Below, one piece after another: positions 47,410-56,041 of a stretch of 64,000 nt of DNA (its first letter is position 1; every line of letters begins with the position of its first letter). The notes beneath the pieces were generated by a model. That model had not been told where the DNA came from. It saw only the letters and a program-made list of their open reading frames with translations, and ran no database searches. Made by a program: the position numbers and the translations under genes. The stretch lies in contig JANSYR010000001.1 in NCBI GenBank assembly GCA_024742285.1, positions 124,001 to 188,000 of the forward strand, written 5' to 3'. Source of the DNA: a bacterium (lineage in GTDB: Bacteria; Myxococcota_A; UBA9160; UBA4427).

Positions 47410-49884
47410 TCATCCCCCGGATGCCTCGATCGCGCCGCTCGCGACGAAGCGATCGATCTCGTCCCGGGAGAGGCCCAGGATCTCCGTGAAGACGCTTTCG
47501 TTGTCGTGGCCGATCGACGACCCGGAGTGGGTCGTCTGCCCCGGCGTTCCGGTCAGCCCGAGCGGAATCCCCGAAGCCGTGACGCGGCCCCGCTTGAAGT
47601 GCGGGATCTCCTCGAAGAAATCTCGCGCGGCGAGCTGGGGGTCGCGGCGAAACATGTCCTCGGTGTTCTGGACGACGCCCGCGACCAGTCCGAGCTCGCG
47701 CGCATCGTCGACGATCGCGTAGTCGTTCCGGCTCGACGTCCACTCGGCGAGATGCGCGTCGATCGCCTCGCGATCGGCGACGCGGCCGGCGGCTTCGTCG
47801 TAGCGCGGGTCGCGCGCCCAGTCCGGATCGCCGACCAGTCGGCGCAGCCGGCCCCAGTCCTCGTCGTCCTCGACACAGAGCACGACCCAGCGATCGTCGC
47901 CCTCGCACGGGAAGCAGCCATAGGGCGCCCGGTCCGCCTCCCCGTTCCCGAGCCGCGAAGGCTCCCGCCCCGTGCCCGCGAACCCCGTCATCAGGCGGCC
48001 GATCGACGCGACCGTCGTCTCGAGCTGGGAGAGGTGGATCACCTGGCCCTCGCCGGTGCGGTCCCGCGACGCGAGGGCCGCCATCAGTGCGACCAGCCCG
48101 TGCAGCGCCGAGAGCGGATCCGGGTAGGCGAAGTGGGAGATCGTGCACTCGTTCTCGGGAAAGCCAGACAGACTGCAGAGCCCGGAGAGCGCCTCGATGT
48201 TCGGGCCCCAGGTCACGTACTTCGAGAGCGGTCCGGATTCGCCGTAGCCGCTCGACTCGAGCATCACGAGCGCGGGATTGCGCTTCGCCAGGGTCTGGTA
48301 GCCGACGCCCAGCTTCTCGAGCACACCGGTGCTGTAGTTCGCGATGACCGCATCGCTCTCGTCGATGAGTCGCCGAGCGAGCTCCGCGCCGTCCTCGTTG
48401 CGCAGGTCGAGGGAGACGAAGCGCTTGCCCGCGCTCCAGTCGGTGAACCAGGGCGAGCACTCCGGCTGCGTGCCCTCTTCCGGAGAGCGCGGAGGAACGA
48501 AGAGACGCGGCACGTCGGGATGGCCGTGGGACTCGACCTTGATGACCTCGGCCCCGGCCCAGGCCAGGATCCGACCGATCCAGGGTGCGGCGAGGCCCGT
48601 CCCGAACTCGACGACGCGCAGGCCTTCGAGGGCACCTCCATTGCGCGGCCCGCGGGTCGCCGACGGCCGATCGACGAGAGGGCGCGGCGGGGGTCTCACC
48701 TCGGCGCGCACCGCCTCGCCGTGCTCGTCGGGGGCCGGCAATCCGCGCGCCTGGCGCCAGGGCTGCTTCGCCGGGCGATACGGCGCCCCCGGCACGGCAA
48801 TCGTTCCGGCCGCGCCGTCCTCGATCTCGACGAAGAAGCCCCGCGCCTCGAGCTGCGGATCCTTGGCGAGGCGGGCAGCGGTCTGCACCGGAGTGAACGC
48901 GATGTGGCGGCGCTGGCCTTCGTGATAGGCCTCGTCGACGGTGAGCGTCGCCGTCAGATCGCTGATGAAGAGGTCGAGCAGCTCGCGATAGGGAAGGCGC
49001 GCCGAGGAGGGTCCGTGGAACACGTCCATCAGGACTTCCTCGTTGCCGGTCACCTCGTGGATCCAGTTCGCCAGGGCGAGCCAATGGGCCGGGCGATTCA
49101 CCATGAGATAGACGAGACCGTCCTTGCAGCGATAGGCGCCGGAGGGCACCGAGGCCACGAGCCCGGTCCCGACCCGTTTCGGGATCACGTCGTCCTCGAG
49201 CCACTTCCCGACGCCCGCGATGTGCGTGATCGCCGCGATCGTCTCGAGGCTCGACACGTCGACGACCTGCCCTCGCCCCGACCGCGCGGCGTGGTGGAGG
49301 GCGACGAGGGAAGCCGCCGCGGCGTTCGTCGCGGTGATGACGTCGGCCTGGTGGCTCGCGAGCCGGACGGGGGGATCCGCGGGATCCCCGATCGACGTCA
49401 TGGCGCCACCGAGCGCGCTCGCCACCAGATCGTTCGAGCGCAAGCCGGCCAGCGGCCCGGTCCGTCCGAAGCCCGAGAGCGAGGTGACGACGAGGCGCGG
49501 GTTCTCCGCGGACAGGATCTCGAAGCCGAGCCCGAGCCCCGACAGACCGTCGCCGGGCAGCGCTTCCAGCACCAGGTCGGCGTCCCGCGCCAGGGCACGA
49601 AACGCCTCCGCGCCCTCGCTGCGCCCGAGGTCGAGCACGAGGCTCCGCTTGTTCGTGTTCTCGTACCGGAACGGAAGGCTCGTGCCGTCCGGGCCGAGGG
49701 GCGCCTCCCGGCGCGCGGGGTCACCGCCCGGCGGCTCGACCTTGATCACGTCGGCGCCGAGATCGGCCAGCAGCTTGCCCGCGTAGGCGGCGCTCGCACT
49801 GGTCGCGTCGAGCACGCGAAGGTGGGAGAGCGCGCCCGCCGTGGCTTCGGCGAGCCCGGTCGCAGCAACCGATCCCCCGTTCAT
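47410..49884 (-). CDS. tandem fused family III CoA-transferase (CaiB/BaiF)
   Basis: An 824-aa protein holding two complete class III CoA-transferase units. Unit 1 is about 20-400 (LRVLDATSASAAYAGKLLADLGADVIKVEPP, cited as 'YAGKLLADLGADVIKVEPP'). Unit 2 is about 430-824 (LRVVEFGTGLAAPWIGRILA, WAGAEVIKVESHG, SYGESGPLS-type loop). The usual catalytic Asp of formyl-CoA transferase is Glu in both ('VDVSSLE' and 'IHLSQLE'), as in many members. It transfers CoA between acyl-CoA donors and carboxylates. Normal genes make about 400-aa homodimers; the fusion would be a built-in dimer. I start at ATG 49884 (MNGGSVAATG); the frame upstream is not family-like. Confidence 0.9.
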   Translation of the reverse strand: MNGGSVAATGLAEATAGALSHLRVLDATSASAAYAGKLLADLGADVIKVEPPGGDPARREAPLGPDGTSLPFRYENTNKRSLVLDLGRSEGAEAFRALARDADLVLEALPGDGLSGLGLGFEILSAENPRLVVTSLSGFGRTGPLAGLRSNDLVASALGGAMTSIGDPADPPVRLASHQADVITATNAAAASLVALHHAARSGRGQVVDVSSLETIAAITHIAGVGKWLEDDVIPKRVGTGLVASVPSGAYRCKDGLVYLMVNRPAHWLALANWIHEVTGNEEVLMDVFHGPSSARLPYRELLDLFISDLTATLTVDEAYHEGQRRHIAFTPVQTAARLAKDPQLEARGFFVEIEDGAAGTIAVPGAPYRPAKQPWRQARGLPAPDEHGEAVRAEVRPPPRPLVDRPSATRGPRNGGALEGLRVVEFGTGLAAPWIGRILAWAGAEVIKVESHGHPDVPRLFVPPRSPEEGTQPECSPWFTDWSAGKRFVSLDLRNEDGAELARRLIDESDAVIANYSTGVLEKLGVGYQTLAKRNPALVMLESSGYGESGPLSKYVTWGPNIEALSGLCSLSGFPENECTISHFAYPDPLSALHGLVALMAALASRDRTGEGQVIHLSQLETTVASIGRLMTGFAGTGREPSRLGNGEADRAPYGCFPCEGDDRWVVLCVEDDEDWGRLRRLVGDPDWARDPRYDEAAGRVADREAIDAHLAEWTSSRNDYAIVDDARELGLVAGVVQNTEDMFRRDPQLAARDFFEEIPHFKRGRVTASGIPLGLTGTPGQTTHSGSSIGHDNESVFTEILGLSRDEIDRFVASGAIEASGG

Positions 49885-50059
49885 GCCGCCCGCCCCGCTC
49901 ACCGGTCGCTGGTCCTCCCGCCGTCCTATGGGGCGTCGACGTGGTCGCCCGGCAACGCCGTGACCCGCAGGGTAGATCGCGCGGATGCGGACCTGCCACC
50001 GACGGATTCTCATCAATCTAGAGGGAATACCCCAGGAAGAAGTCGGAGAAAAACCATTC

Positions 50060-50094
50060 GAGAACCAGAAAACCCGGAGCCTCTCAGGGTTCTC
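50060..50094 (+). promoter_or_regulatory. nested inverted repeats in a relatively AT-rich leader
   Basis: GAGAACC (50060-50066) can pair with GGTTCTC (50088-50094), while AACCC (50071-50075) can pair with GGGTT (50087-50091). The two helices exclude each other. They lie 72 nt before the lipoprotein ATG at 50166, in the only clearly A-rich stretch of the 281-bp gap (49885-50165). A leader attenuator or regulator site is possible. Confidence 0.35.
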
Positions 50095-50165
50095 CCCCAT
50101 GGCAGGCTCGGGGAATTCCATAGCTTCGTGACCAGCGCCTGAACGCCACGCAGGGAGGAAGCGAC

Positions 50166-50882
50166 ATGACTTCCGACGCTCTGGTCTTCCGTGCCCCCCG
50201 AACGGCCGCCGTCCTGGCGACCCTGTTCCTCGTCACCGCGGGCTGCGCCGCGCTCCGAATGCCGGACGCGACCGCCCCCGCCCCGACCGCCCCTCCGCCC
50301 CTCGTGGGCATGATGGAGGTCGACACCGGCGGCCGCGGCCTCTTCCTCCTGCGACCGGACCACGAGCTCGGCCGCTACGACGACGTGCTGATCGAAGAGG
50401 TCGGCTTCCGCTACAGCCCGAACCAGCGATGGCTCTCGTACCGCGACGAGGACCGCATCAACGCGATGCTGACCGCGGCGGTCCAGGGCACGCAGGACGG
50501 CACCGTCGGCGTCGTCGACGAGGCGGGGCCCTGTGTGCTCGGCGTCCGCTTCTACGTGACCGATCTCGAGCTCCATACACCGGACGTCGAAACGGGCTCG
50601 AACGTCAGCTTCGTTCGGTCCTTCGGGCAGGCGACGATGATCCTCGAGCTGACGGACAGCGAGACGGAAACTCCGATCGCGCGCTTCCTGCAACGCCGGG
50701 ACCTCGGCGGTGGGACCGCGCACGGCATCACGGGCACGAGCATCAGCAGGCTCGGCTCCGTCGTGGGCGTCGCAATGCGCGACATGGGACGTCAGCTCCA
50801 GAGGATCACGCCACCCACTTCCAGCGGCTGGAACGCCGAGTGCAAGGGGAGCATGGCGAAGGCCGCCAACGGCTTCCGCTGA
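50166..50882 (+). CDS. DUF3313-like lipoprotein
   Basis: A 238-aa lipoprotein (signal AAVLATLFLVTAGC). The mature part begins with a Pro/Ala linker, then RYDDVLIEEVGFRYSPNQRW, cited as 'DDVLIEEVGFRYSPNQRWL', and DEDRINAMLTAAVQGT, and later LGVRFYVTDLELHTPDVET and ATMILELTDSETETPIARFL, split. This strand-helix plan is close to DUF3313, a family of outer-membrane-associated lipoproteins without known function. GGAGGAAGCGAC precedes the ATG, a strong SD. Single gene, ended by a hairpin at 50931-50946. Confidence 0.72.
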   Translation: MTSDALVFRAPRTAAVLATLFLVTAGCAALRMPDATAPAPTAPPPLVGMMEVDTGGRGLFLLRPDHELGRYDDVLIEEVGFRYSPNQRWLSYRDEDRINAMLTAAVQGTQDGTVGVVDEAGPCVLGVRFYVTDLELHTPDVETGSNVSFVRSFGQATMILELTDSETETPIARFLQRRDLGGGTAHGITGTSISRLGSVVGVAMRDMGRQLQRITPPTSSGWNAECKGSMAKAANGFR

Positions 50883-50930
50883 ATCCCGACGAGGAGACAC
50901 GCAGGGTCACGGATCGCAGACAGGCATCCA

Positions 50931-50946
50931 CCGCGGTACGCCGCGG
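50931..50946. terminator. GC hairpin with TACG tetraloop
   Basis: CCGCGG-TACG-CCGCGG, a 6-bp all-GC stem, lies 48 nt after the lipoprotein stop in the 215-bp convergent gap 50883-51097. Probable terminator. The rest of the gap shows no gene. Confidence 0.5.
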
Positions 50947-51097
50947 AGGTCCGGCGCGAGTGCGCGCCCGACCGAGGAAGGGCCGCGACCCACCCCGCGT
51001 CCACGCCCCGGCGCCGACTCGATCCCCGTCGAGCGGCGACCGGGGCATTCGTCTCTTCACGCGTGGCCCCGTCCGGGCCCGGCGAAAGGCGGCCGGC

Positions 51098-51535
51098 TCA
51101 GGCGCGGCCCTTCGTCTTCTGCATGTCCTGGATCGCCTTCATGCCGCGCCAGTCCGAGATCCCCACGATCGGCCGCTCGCCACCCTCGCCGGGATCCTCA
51201 CCGTAGAACGCGATCGCCCCGTGGACGTTGGCGAGATAGACGGTCTCCTCCGGATGACTCGTCGCTTCGTGAACCGCGCCGTTCGGCTCGTAGATCCAGT
51301 CCCCCGCCTTGGAGCTGCCGCCGCGATAGTCCATCGCGCCCGAGAGGACATAGAAATCCGCCGGGCCGAGGTGGATGTGCGGCGGGTTGACGGTCCCCTT
51401 CTCCGCCTTGAAGAGCGCCGTGTAGGAACCGGTCTCTTCCGAGACCCGCAAGACCTTGATCGAGTTGCCTCCGGGCGTCTCGAACCACTCGATTTCGTCC
51501 GGGTCGACCAGGGTTCCGAAGCCTTCGATCTCCAT
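51098..51535 (-). CDS. cupin-domain protein (ChrR-like)
   Basis: A 145-aa single cupin. Motif 1: NPPHIHLGPADFYVLSGAMDYRGG, cited as 'PPHIHLGPADFYVLSG' (two His, an acidic residue). Motif 2: GDWIYEPNGAVHEATSHPEE (Pro-Asn-Gly-x-x-His). That is a complete mononuclear metal site, as in ChrR/2,4'-dihydroxyacetophenone dioxygenase-like cupins. It could be an oxygenase or a small-molecule binder. SD GGAAGAG lies before the ATG. It is divergent from the amidohydrolase-like gene with a 124-bp shared regulatory gap, which suggests a common substrate. Confidence 0.85.
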   Translation of the reverse strand: MEIEGFGTLVDPDEIEWFETPGGNSIKVLRVSEETGSYTALFKAEKGTVNPPHIHLGPADFYVLSGAMDYRGGSSKAGDWIYEPNGAVHEATSHPEETVYLANVHGAIAFYGEDPGEGGERPIVGISDWRGMKAIQDMQKTKGRA

Positions 51536-51659
51536 TTCTTCTCTTCCTCGTGAGCGGACGCACCGCGGGGTCGAGCCAGTCTATCACCGGCCGGAACCCG
51601 CGCCGGCCACCCCCGCCGGCGCCGTACGGGGCCCATTTCGCTGTGATAACGTCGATCGC

Positions 51660-52532
51660 ATGGGAATGCCGACCGACGCACCGATCATCGACCTCATGCT
51701 CTCCTTCCCGATCCTCGACCTCGAGAAGACCTACGGGAATCTGCGCGCCGCCGCGAAGGACAAGGACTCGAAGGAGTTCGAGTTCCCGGCGCAGTACATG
51801 TTCAAGGGCGTCCCACACGGCTGGGGCGAAGGGCGCGACCCGGTCGAAGTCACCCTCGAAGAAATGGACAAGTGGTCGATCAAGCAGGCCCTCGTCGGCG
51901 TCGGACCGCTCGGCGGCCCCTCCGCAAAGGCGCTCGCGAACCACCCCGATCGTTTCCTCGGCAACGTCCACGTCGATCCGAACGACGTGATGGGCGCCGT
52001 GCGACAGATCGAGGAGGCTCACCAGGAGTTCGACGTGCGCATGGCGACCACGTTCCCGGCCGGAAACCTGCCGCAGATCATGGTCGACGATCCGCAGATG
52101 TATCCGATGTACGCGAAGTGCTGCGAGCTCGACATCGCAGTCGGTCTCAACATGGGCGTGCCCGGTCCGCGGCTGCCGATGGACCCGCAGAAGGTCGAGC
52201 GCCTCGACCGCATCTGTTACGACTTCCCCGAGCTTCGGATCGTGACCTACCACGGCTGCGAGCCGTGGGAGGATCTCGCGGTCAAGCTGATGCTCAAGTG
52301 GCCCGGACTCCACTACTGCACGAGCGCCTTCGCGCCGAAGCACTATCCGGAAGCCATCATCAAGTACGCGAACACCCGCGGTGCCGACAAGATCCTCTAC
52401 GCCGGCTACTTCCCGATGGGCCTCTCCCTCGAGCGGATCATGACCGAGATGAAGGACGTCCCCTTCCGCGACCACGTCTGGCCGAAGTTCCTCTACGAGA
52501 ACGCGCGGCGCGTCCTCAAGATCGAGGACTGA
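51660..52532 (+). CDS. amidohydrolase-2-like TIM barrel lacking the N-terminal metal motif
   Basis: A 290-aa protein with the amidohydrolase_2 fold: APIIDLMLSFP at the start, WSIKQALVGVGPLGG, HPDRFLGNVHVDPND, LNMGVPGPRLPMDP, ELRIVTYHGCEPWEDL and DKILYAGYFPMGLSLERI. The usual DxHxH metal motif is absent ('IDLMLSF'), and the C-terminal 'GSDFP' Asp is replaced ('YAGYFP'), while the histidine of strand 6 is kept (TYHG). It may therefore be a metal-independent lyase or a non-enzymatic barrel. ATG 51660 starts the domain; the longer upstream frame runs into the divergent cupin gene. Confidence 0.82.
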   Translation: MGMPTDAPIIDLMLSFPILDLEKTYGNLRAAAKDKDSKEFEFPAQYMFKGVPHGWGEGRDPVEVTLEEMDKWSIKQALVGVGPLGGPSAKALANHPDRFLGNVHVDPNDVMGAVRQIEEAHQEFDVRMATTFPAGNLPQIMVDDPQMYPMYAKCCELDIAVGLNMGVPGPRLPMDPQKVERLDRICYDFPELRIVTYHGCEPWEDLAVKLMLKWPGLHYCTSAFAPKHYPEAIIKYANTRGADKILYAGYFPMGLSLERIMTEMKDVPFRDHVWPKFLYENARRVLKIED

Positions 52533-52566
52533 GGCGGACCCGGCGGGCGAGACGGAGTCGATCGGG

Positions 52567-53592
52567 GTGACCAGCGAGAGCGAAGCGGGAGACGCTGGCC
52601 CGACCGATTCGATGGACGCGGCGGCTTCGACGAATGGGGCGGGGCTTCGCGCGCGCGCGAAGACGGTCCTGCCCTGGCTCGTCGCCGCCGGCCTCGTCTA
52701 CTACGTCTTCACCCGTGTTCCCTTCGCGCAGGCGTGGGAGGCGGCGCGAGAGGCGGACCTCGTGCGCTTCGCCGGCGTCGTCGGAGCCGCCGTCCTCGCC
52801 TGGTTCGCGATCGAGTCGACGCTCTACGCCTGGCTCTTCACGCGCTTCAACGCCCCCGTCGACCGCGCGGAGGCCCGCGCGCTCCGCGGCATGTCCTACC
52901 TGCTCACGCCGATCAACTGGAACGTGGGCAAGGCCGCGGTGATCCTTCGACTCAAGCAGACGAAGGACGTGCCGCTCCTCGAGTCGACGAGCACCGTCAT
53001 GTTCTACCAGTCCGTCGACGGAATCATCCTCGCGGGATTCGCGACGGCGGGGATGACGCTGCTCCCGACGCTCGTGGTCGGCGCCGAGGATCTGTCGGAG
53101 GCGCGCGGGTGGGCACTCCTCGTGATCGGACTGACGATCGTGAACCTGGTGATCCTGCGCGCGAACTGGCCGACCTTCCGCTGGCTCCGCTGGTGGCGCG
53201 AGATCGCCCTCCATCAGGCCCATCGCCGCTTCGCGCCCCGCGACCTCGGGATCCTGCTCGCCGGCAAGGCCACCTACCACTTCCTCTACATCCTCGTCTT
53301 CTACTTCGGCACCCGAGCCTTCGGAATCGACCTGCCCTTCCCCCTCGCCCTCGCCGCGACGCCGATCATCCAGGCGGTCGGGGGGCTCCCCATCTCTCCG
53401 GCCGGCCTCGGGACCCAACAGGCCGCGATGCTCTACTTCTTCGGGACCCGCTTCGGCGGCTCGGATTCGGAGGCAGCGATCGTCGCCTTCGGATTCAGCT
53501 TCCCCGTCGCCTTGATCGTCGGCCGCTGCCTCGTCGGCGTCTTCTATCTCAAGGAGTTCGCCGCGGTCCGGTCGAGCACGAGCCCGGCCTAG
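52567..53592 (+). CDS. UPF0104/LPG-synthase-TM-domain family membrane protein
   Basis: A 341-aa inner-membrane protein with about eight helices. The family core (AglD/MprF flippase-like) is visible in LRGMSYLLTPINWNVGKAAV, FYQSVDGIILAGFATAGM, and the C-terminal QAVGGLPISPAGLGTQQAAM, cited as 'GGLPISPAGLGTQQAA'. Such proteins are linked to flipping or transfer of lipid-linked groups; no MprF synthase domain is present. GTG start 52567. It is 34 bp downstream of the amidohydrolase-like gene and 47 bp upstream of the LLM gene, a likely three-gene transcript. Confidence 0.82.
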   Translation: MTSESEAGDAGPTDSMDAAASTNGAGLRARAKTVLPWLVAAGLVYYVFTRVPFAQAWEAAREADLVRFAGVVGAAVLAWFAIESTLYAWLFTRFNAPVDRAEARALRGMSYLLTPINWNVGKAAVILRLKQTKDVPLLESTSTVMFYQSVDGIILAGFATAGMTLLPTLVVGAEDLSEARGWALLVIGLTIVNLVILRANWPTFRWLRWWREIALHQAHRRFAPRDLGILLAGKATYHFLYILVFYFGTRAFGIDLPFPLALAATPIIQAVGGLPISPAGLGTQQAAMLYFFGTRFGGSDSEAAIVAFGFSFPVALIVGRCLVGVFYLKEFAAVRSSTSPA

Positions 53593-53639
53593 AACCGCCC
53601 GACCCCCTACTCTCTCCGAGTCACTCGCTCCAGGAGCCC

Positions 53640-54545
53640 ATGATGACCACGCCCGCCCTCGGCTACATCCCGCCCATGACCAAGGGGATCACCGACGACC
53701 CCGCCTACGTGATCGCGCTCGTCGAGATGCTCGAAGAAGAGGGCGTCGAGAGCGTCTGGACCGTCGAGCACGTGATCATGGCCGACCAGTACGAGCCGCT
53801 CTATCCCTACTCCGAAGACGGCCGGGCGCCGACCGCGCCCGATACCTTGATGCCCGACCCGCTCGAGTGGCTGGCCTTCGCCGCGGCTCGGACCGAGCAC
53901 CTCCGCCTCGGAACCGCCGTCGTAGTCGCCTCTCAGCACAGCGCGGCGATCCTCGCCAAGCGGGTCGCGACCCTCGACGCCCTCTCCCGCGGGCGCCTTC
54001 GCCTCGGCGTCGGGATCGGCTGGCAGCGCGAGGAGTACGAAGCGATCGGCGTGCCCTATCGTGATCGCGGGCGGCGACTCGACGAGACGATCGAGGCGAT
54101 GCGCATTCTCTGGCGCGAGGAATTCGCGACCTACCAGGGCAAGCACGTGACCTTCGAGAACGTCCACATGGACGCCAAGCCTGCCAACGGCGAGAGCGTC
54201 CCGATCCTGATCGGAGGCAGCTCCGAGTTCGCCGCCCGGCGCGCCGGCCGGCTCGGCGACGGCTGGTATCCCTACGTGATCTCGCCCGAAGCCTTCACGG
54301 AGGGCGCCGAGACGATCGCGCGGACCGCGAACGACGCGGGCCGAGACCCCGCCGAGATCGAGCTCACGATCTGGCCGGCCAGCTTCGACTTCATGCGGAC
54401 GATGGACGTCCCCTTCGTCCGGTCCTACGTCGACGCCGGCGCCAGCCGCGTGATGATCAGCCAGGGCGAGTCCCAGACGATCGAGATCGAAGGCCAGCGC
54501 GCCTTCGTCAAGCGCTACCAGGACGAGGTGCTCGCGAAGCTGTAG
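53640..54545 (+). CDS. LLM-class flavin/F420-dependent oxidoreductase (second copy)
   Basis: A 301-aa luciferase-like protein. EEGVESVWTVEHVIMADQY, LRLGTAVVVASQHSAAILAK, GRLRLGVGIGWQREEYEAIG (split 'RLGVGIGW' and 'REEYEAIGV'), PILIGGSSEFAARRAGR and FVRSYVDAGASRVMIS mark the TIGR03619 group. It is clearly homologous to the protein at 14631-15485. Two adjacent ATGs (53640, 53643) follow CAGGAG; the second has the better spacing. It reduces or oxidises an unknown substrate with F420H2 or FMN. It converges on the amidohydrolase gene (27 bp). Confidence 0.88.
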   Translation: MMTTPALGYIPPMTKGITDDPAYVIALVEMLEEEGVESVWTVEHVIMADQYEPLYPYSEDGRAPTAPDTLMPDPLEWLAFAAARTEHLRLGTAVVVASQHSAAILAKRVATLDALSRGRLRLGVGIGWQREEYEAIGVPYRDRGRRLDETIEAMRILWREEFATYQGKHVTFENVHMDAKPANGESVPILIGGSSEFAARRAGRLGDGWYPYVISPEAFTEGAETIARTANDAGRDPAEIELTIWPASFDFMRTMDVPFVRSYVDAGASRVMISQGESQTIEIEGQRAFVKRYQDEVLAKL

Positions 54546-54572
54546 AGGCCGAGACGGCGCGTCGCGCGGGAC

Positions 54573-55991
54573 TCAGAGCGCCTTGACGGCCTCTGCGACG
54601 ACGGTGTCGTCGAAGAAGGACGGGTTCGCTTCGCGCCACATGCTCGCCGCGTTCACGAAGGTGAAGTCCCGGAAGTCCTCTTCCGAGAGGAGTCCCTCGT
54701 CGACGAGCTCCCAGGCCTCCTCGACGGTCTCGGACATGTCGGTCACGTCCCAGTGGCCGATGTCGGAGCTGAAGATCGCGCGGATCTGCGCGCCCATGGG
54801 ATTCACCGAGCGGTTGAAGCCGACCGCGTTCATCGGGTCGTCCGCCTCGCATCCGAACCGGAAGTTCCGCTCGAAGATCGTCTTGATGTCCTCGGCGCTC
54901 CCGATCCCGCTCGCCTCGAAGTCGTCGCGGAAGAGCCCGGGTCCCGACAGGTGGGAAAGGCCTTCCTCGAGCTCGTCGAGGTGCTTCTTGAAACGCGCCG
55001 AGCCGTGGCTCTCGAAGAGCGCTCGGATCATGTCACGGTCGATCTTGTCCGGATCGTAGGCGTGGACGCCGGGCACCCCGCGCTTCTCGAAGTGGCCCAC
55101 GAAATCCGAGTAGAGGTTCGCTGCCCAGGCGACGCCGCCTTCGAGGAACGCGCAGCGCAGCGCGGGGAAGCGCATGGGCACCCCGTGCATCACCAGCGAC
55201 CGACAGGTCGCTTCACCGGCCTGCGCGAAGTTCCCCAGATGGTTGTAGACGTAGTTCGTCTGGGACATCCGCGAGCCCCAGCCCATCGCGCTCGAATGGA
55301 AGGTCGGCGCGACCCCGAGCTCGACGCATCTGGCCCAGACCGGGTCGTAGTCGTAGGGGCTCTCGGGCCCGAAGGTGTCGACCCATCGCGCGCCCCTCGG
55401 CGCCGCGGCGTCGTCGACGAGCGGTCGGTACACGAGTCCGTTCAGGAGCACCGCCTTCAGCCCGAGCTCGGTCACGCAGTACTCGAGCTCGTCGATCGCC
55501 TCCCCGGGGTCGTACATCGGGATCATCGCCACCGGCGACAGACGATCCGAGTAGGGCGCGTACATCTCCGCAGCGCAGCGATTGAACGCGCGGATCGACG
55601 CGCGGCGCAGGTCGGTCTGATCGAGGCTCATGCCCGTGAGCCCCATCGTCGGATAGAGCACGGCGTAGTCGATGCCGAACTCGTCGAGTCGGTCGTAGAG
55701 CAGACCCGGCAGCATTCCCGTGGCGCGGTCGCGGGTGTTCTCCGCCGGATAGGGCCACCAGGTGAGCTTGAAGGCCCCCATCGCCCGCCGGTCGTCGATC
55801 GACAGCGACTCGAGCGCACGCCCCGCTTCGACGACCTGATCGAACTGCGCCGCGAGTTCCCGGCCTCCTTCCTCGACGAGGAAGTCCCGGACCGCGGGCA
55901 GGAACTCGATGATGTGTCCGTCGGCGTCGATCACCGGATGATCGAGGCGGGCGCGGATCTCCTGGGACGTGGCATGGGGCGTGCTGGACAT
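54573..55991 (-). CDS. amidohydrolase-2 family metal-dependent hydrolase
   Basis: A 472-aa TIM-barrel hydrolase or decarboxylase. VIDADGHIIEFLPAVRDFL holds one His of the N-terminal metal site. The others appear as GVAPTFHSSAMGWGS (His), RCAFLEGGVAW (Glu) and AIFSSDIGHWDV (Asp). The family contains gamma-resorcylate/ACMSD-type decarboxylases and many uncharacterised 'amidohydrolases' beside LLM and SDR genes. Activity on a carboxylic acid or ester is likely. The ATG follows GGAGG (ATGTCC after AGGTCCC). It is convergent with the LLM gene and followed on its strand by nothing closer than the end of that gene. Confidence 0.9.
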   Translation of the reverse strand: MSSTPHATSQEIRARLDHPVIDADGHIIEFLPAVRDFLVEEGGRELAAQFDQVVEAGRALESLSIDDRRAMGAFKLTWWPYPAENTRDRATGMLPGLLYDRLDEFGIDYAVLYPTMGLTGMSLDQTDLRRASIRAFNRCAAEMYAPYSDRLSPVAMIPMYDPGEAIDELEYCVTELGLKAVLLNGLVYRPLVDDAAAPRGARWVDTFGPESPYDYDPVWARCVELGVAPTFHSSAMGWGSRMSQTNYVYNHLGNFAQAGEATCRSLVMHGVPMRFPALRCAFLEGGVAWAANLYSDFVGHFEKRGVPGVHAYDPDKIDRDMIRALFESHGSARFKKHLDELEEGLSHLSGPGLFRDDFEASGIGSAEDIKTIFERNFRFGCEADDPMNAVGFNRSVNPMGAQIRAIFSSDIGHWDVTDMSETVEEAWELVDEGLLSEEDFRDFTFVNAASMWREANPSFFDDTVVAEAVKAL

Positions 55992-56041
55992 GGGACCTCC
56001 GGAGTCGGTCCTTCGACGCTACCGCGTCGCGCCCTCTCGCG

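Noticed and set aside
47506-50142. 878-aa plus-strand open frame
   Set aside because: Antisense to the double CoA-transferase, which has clear motifs in both halves.
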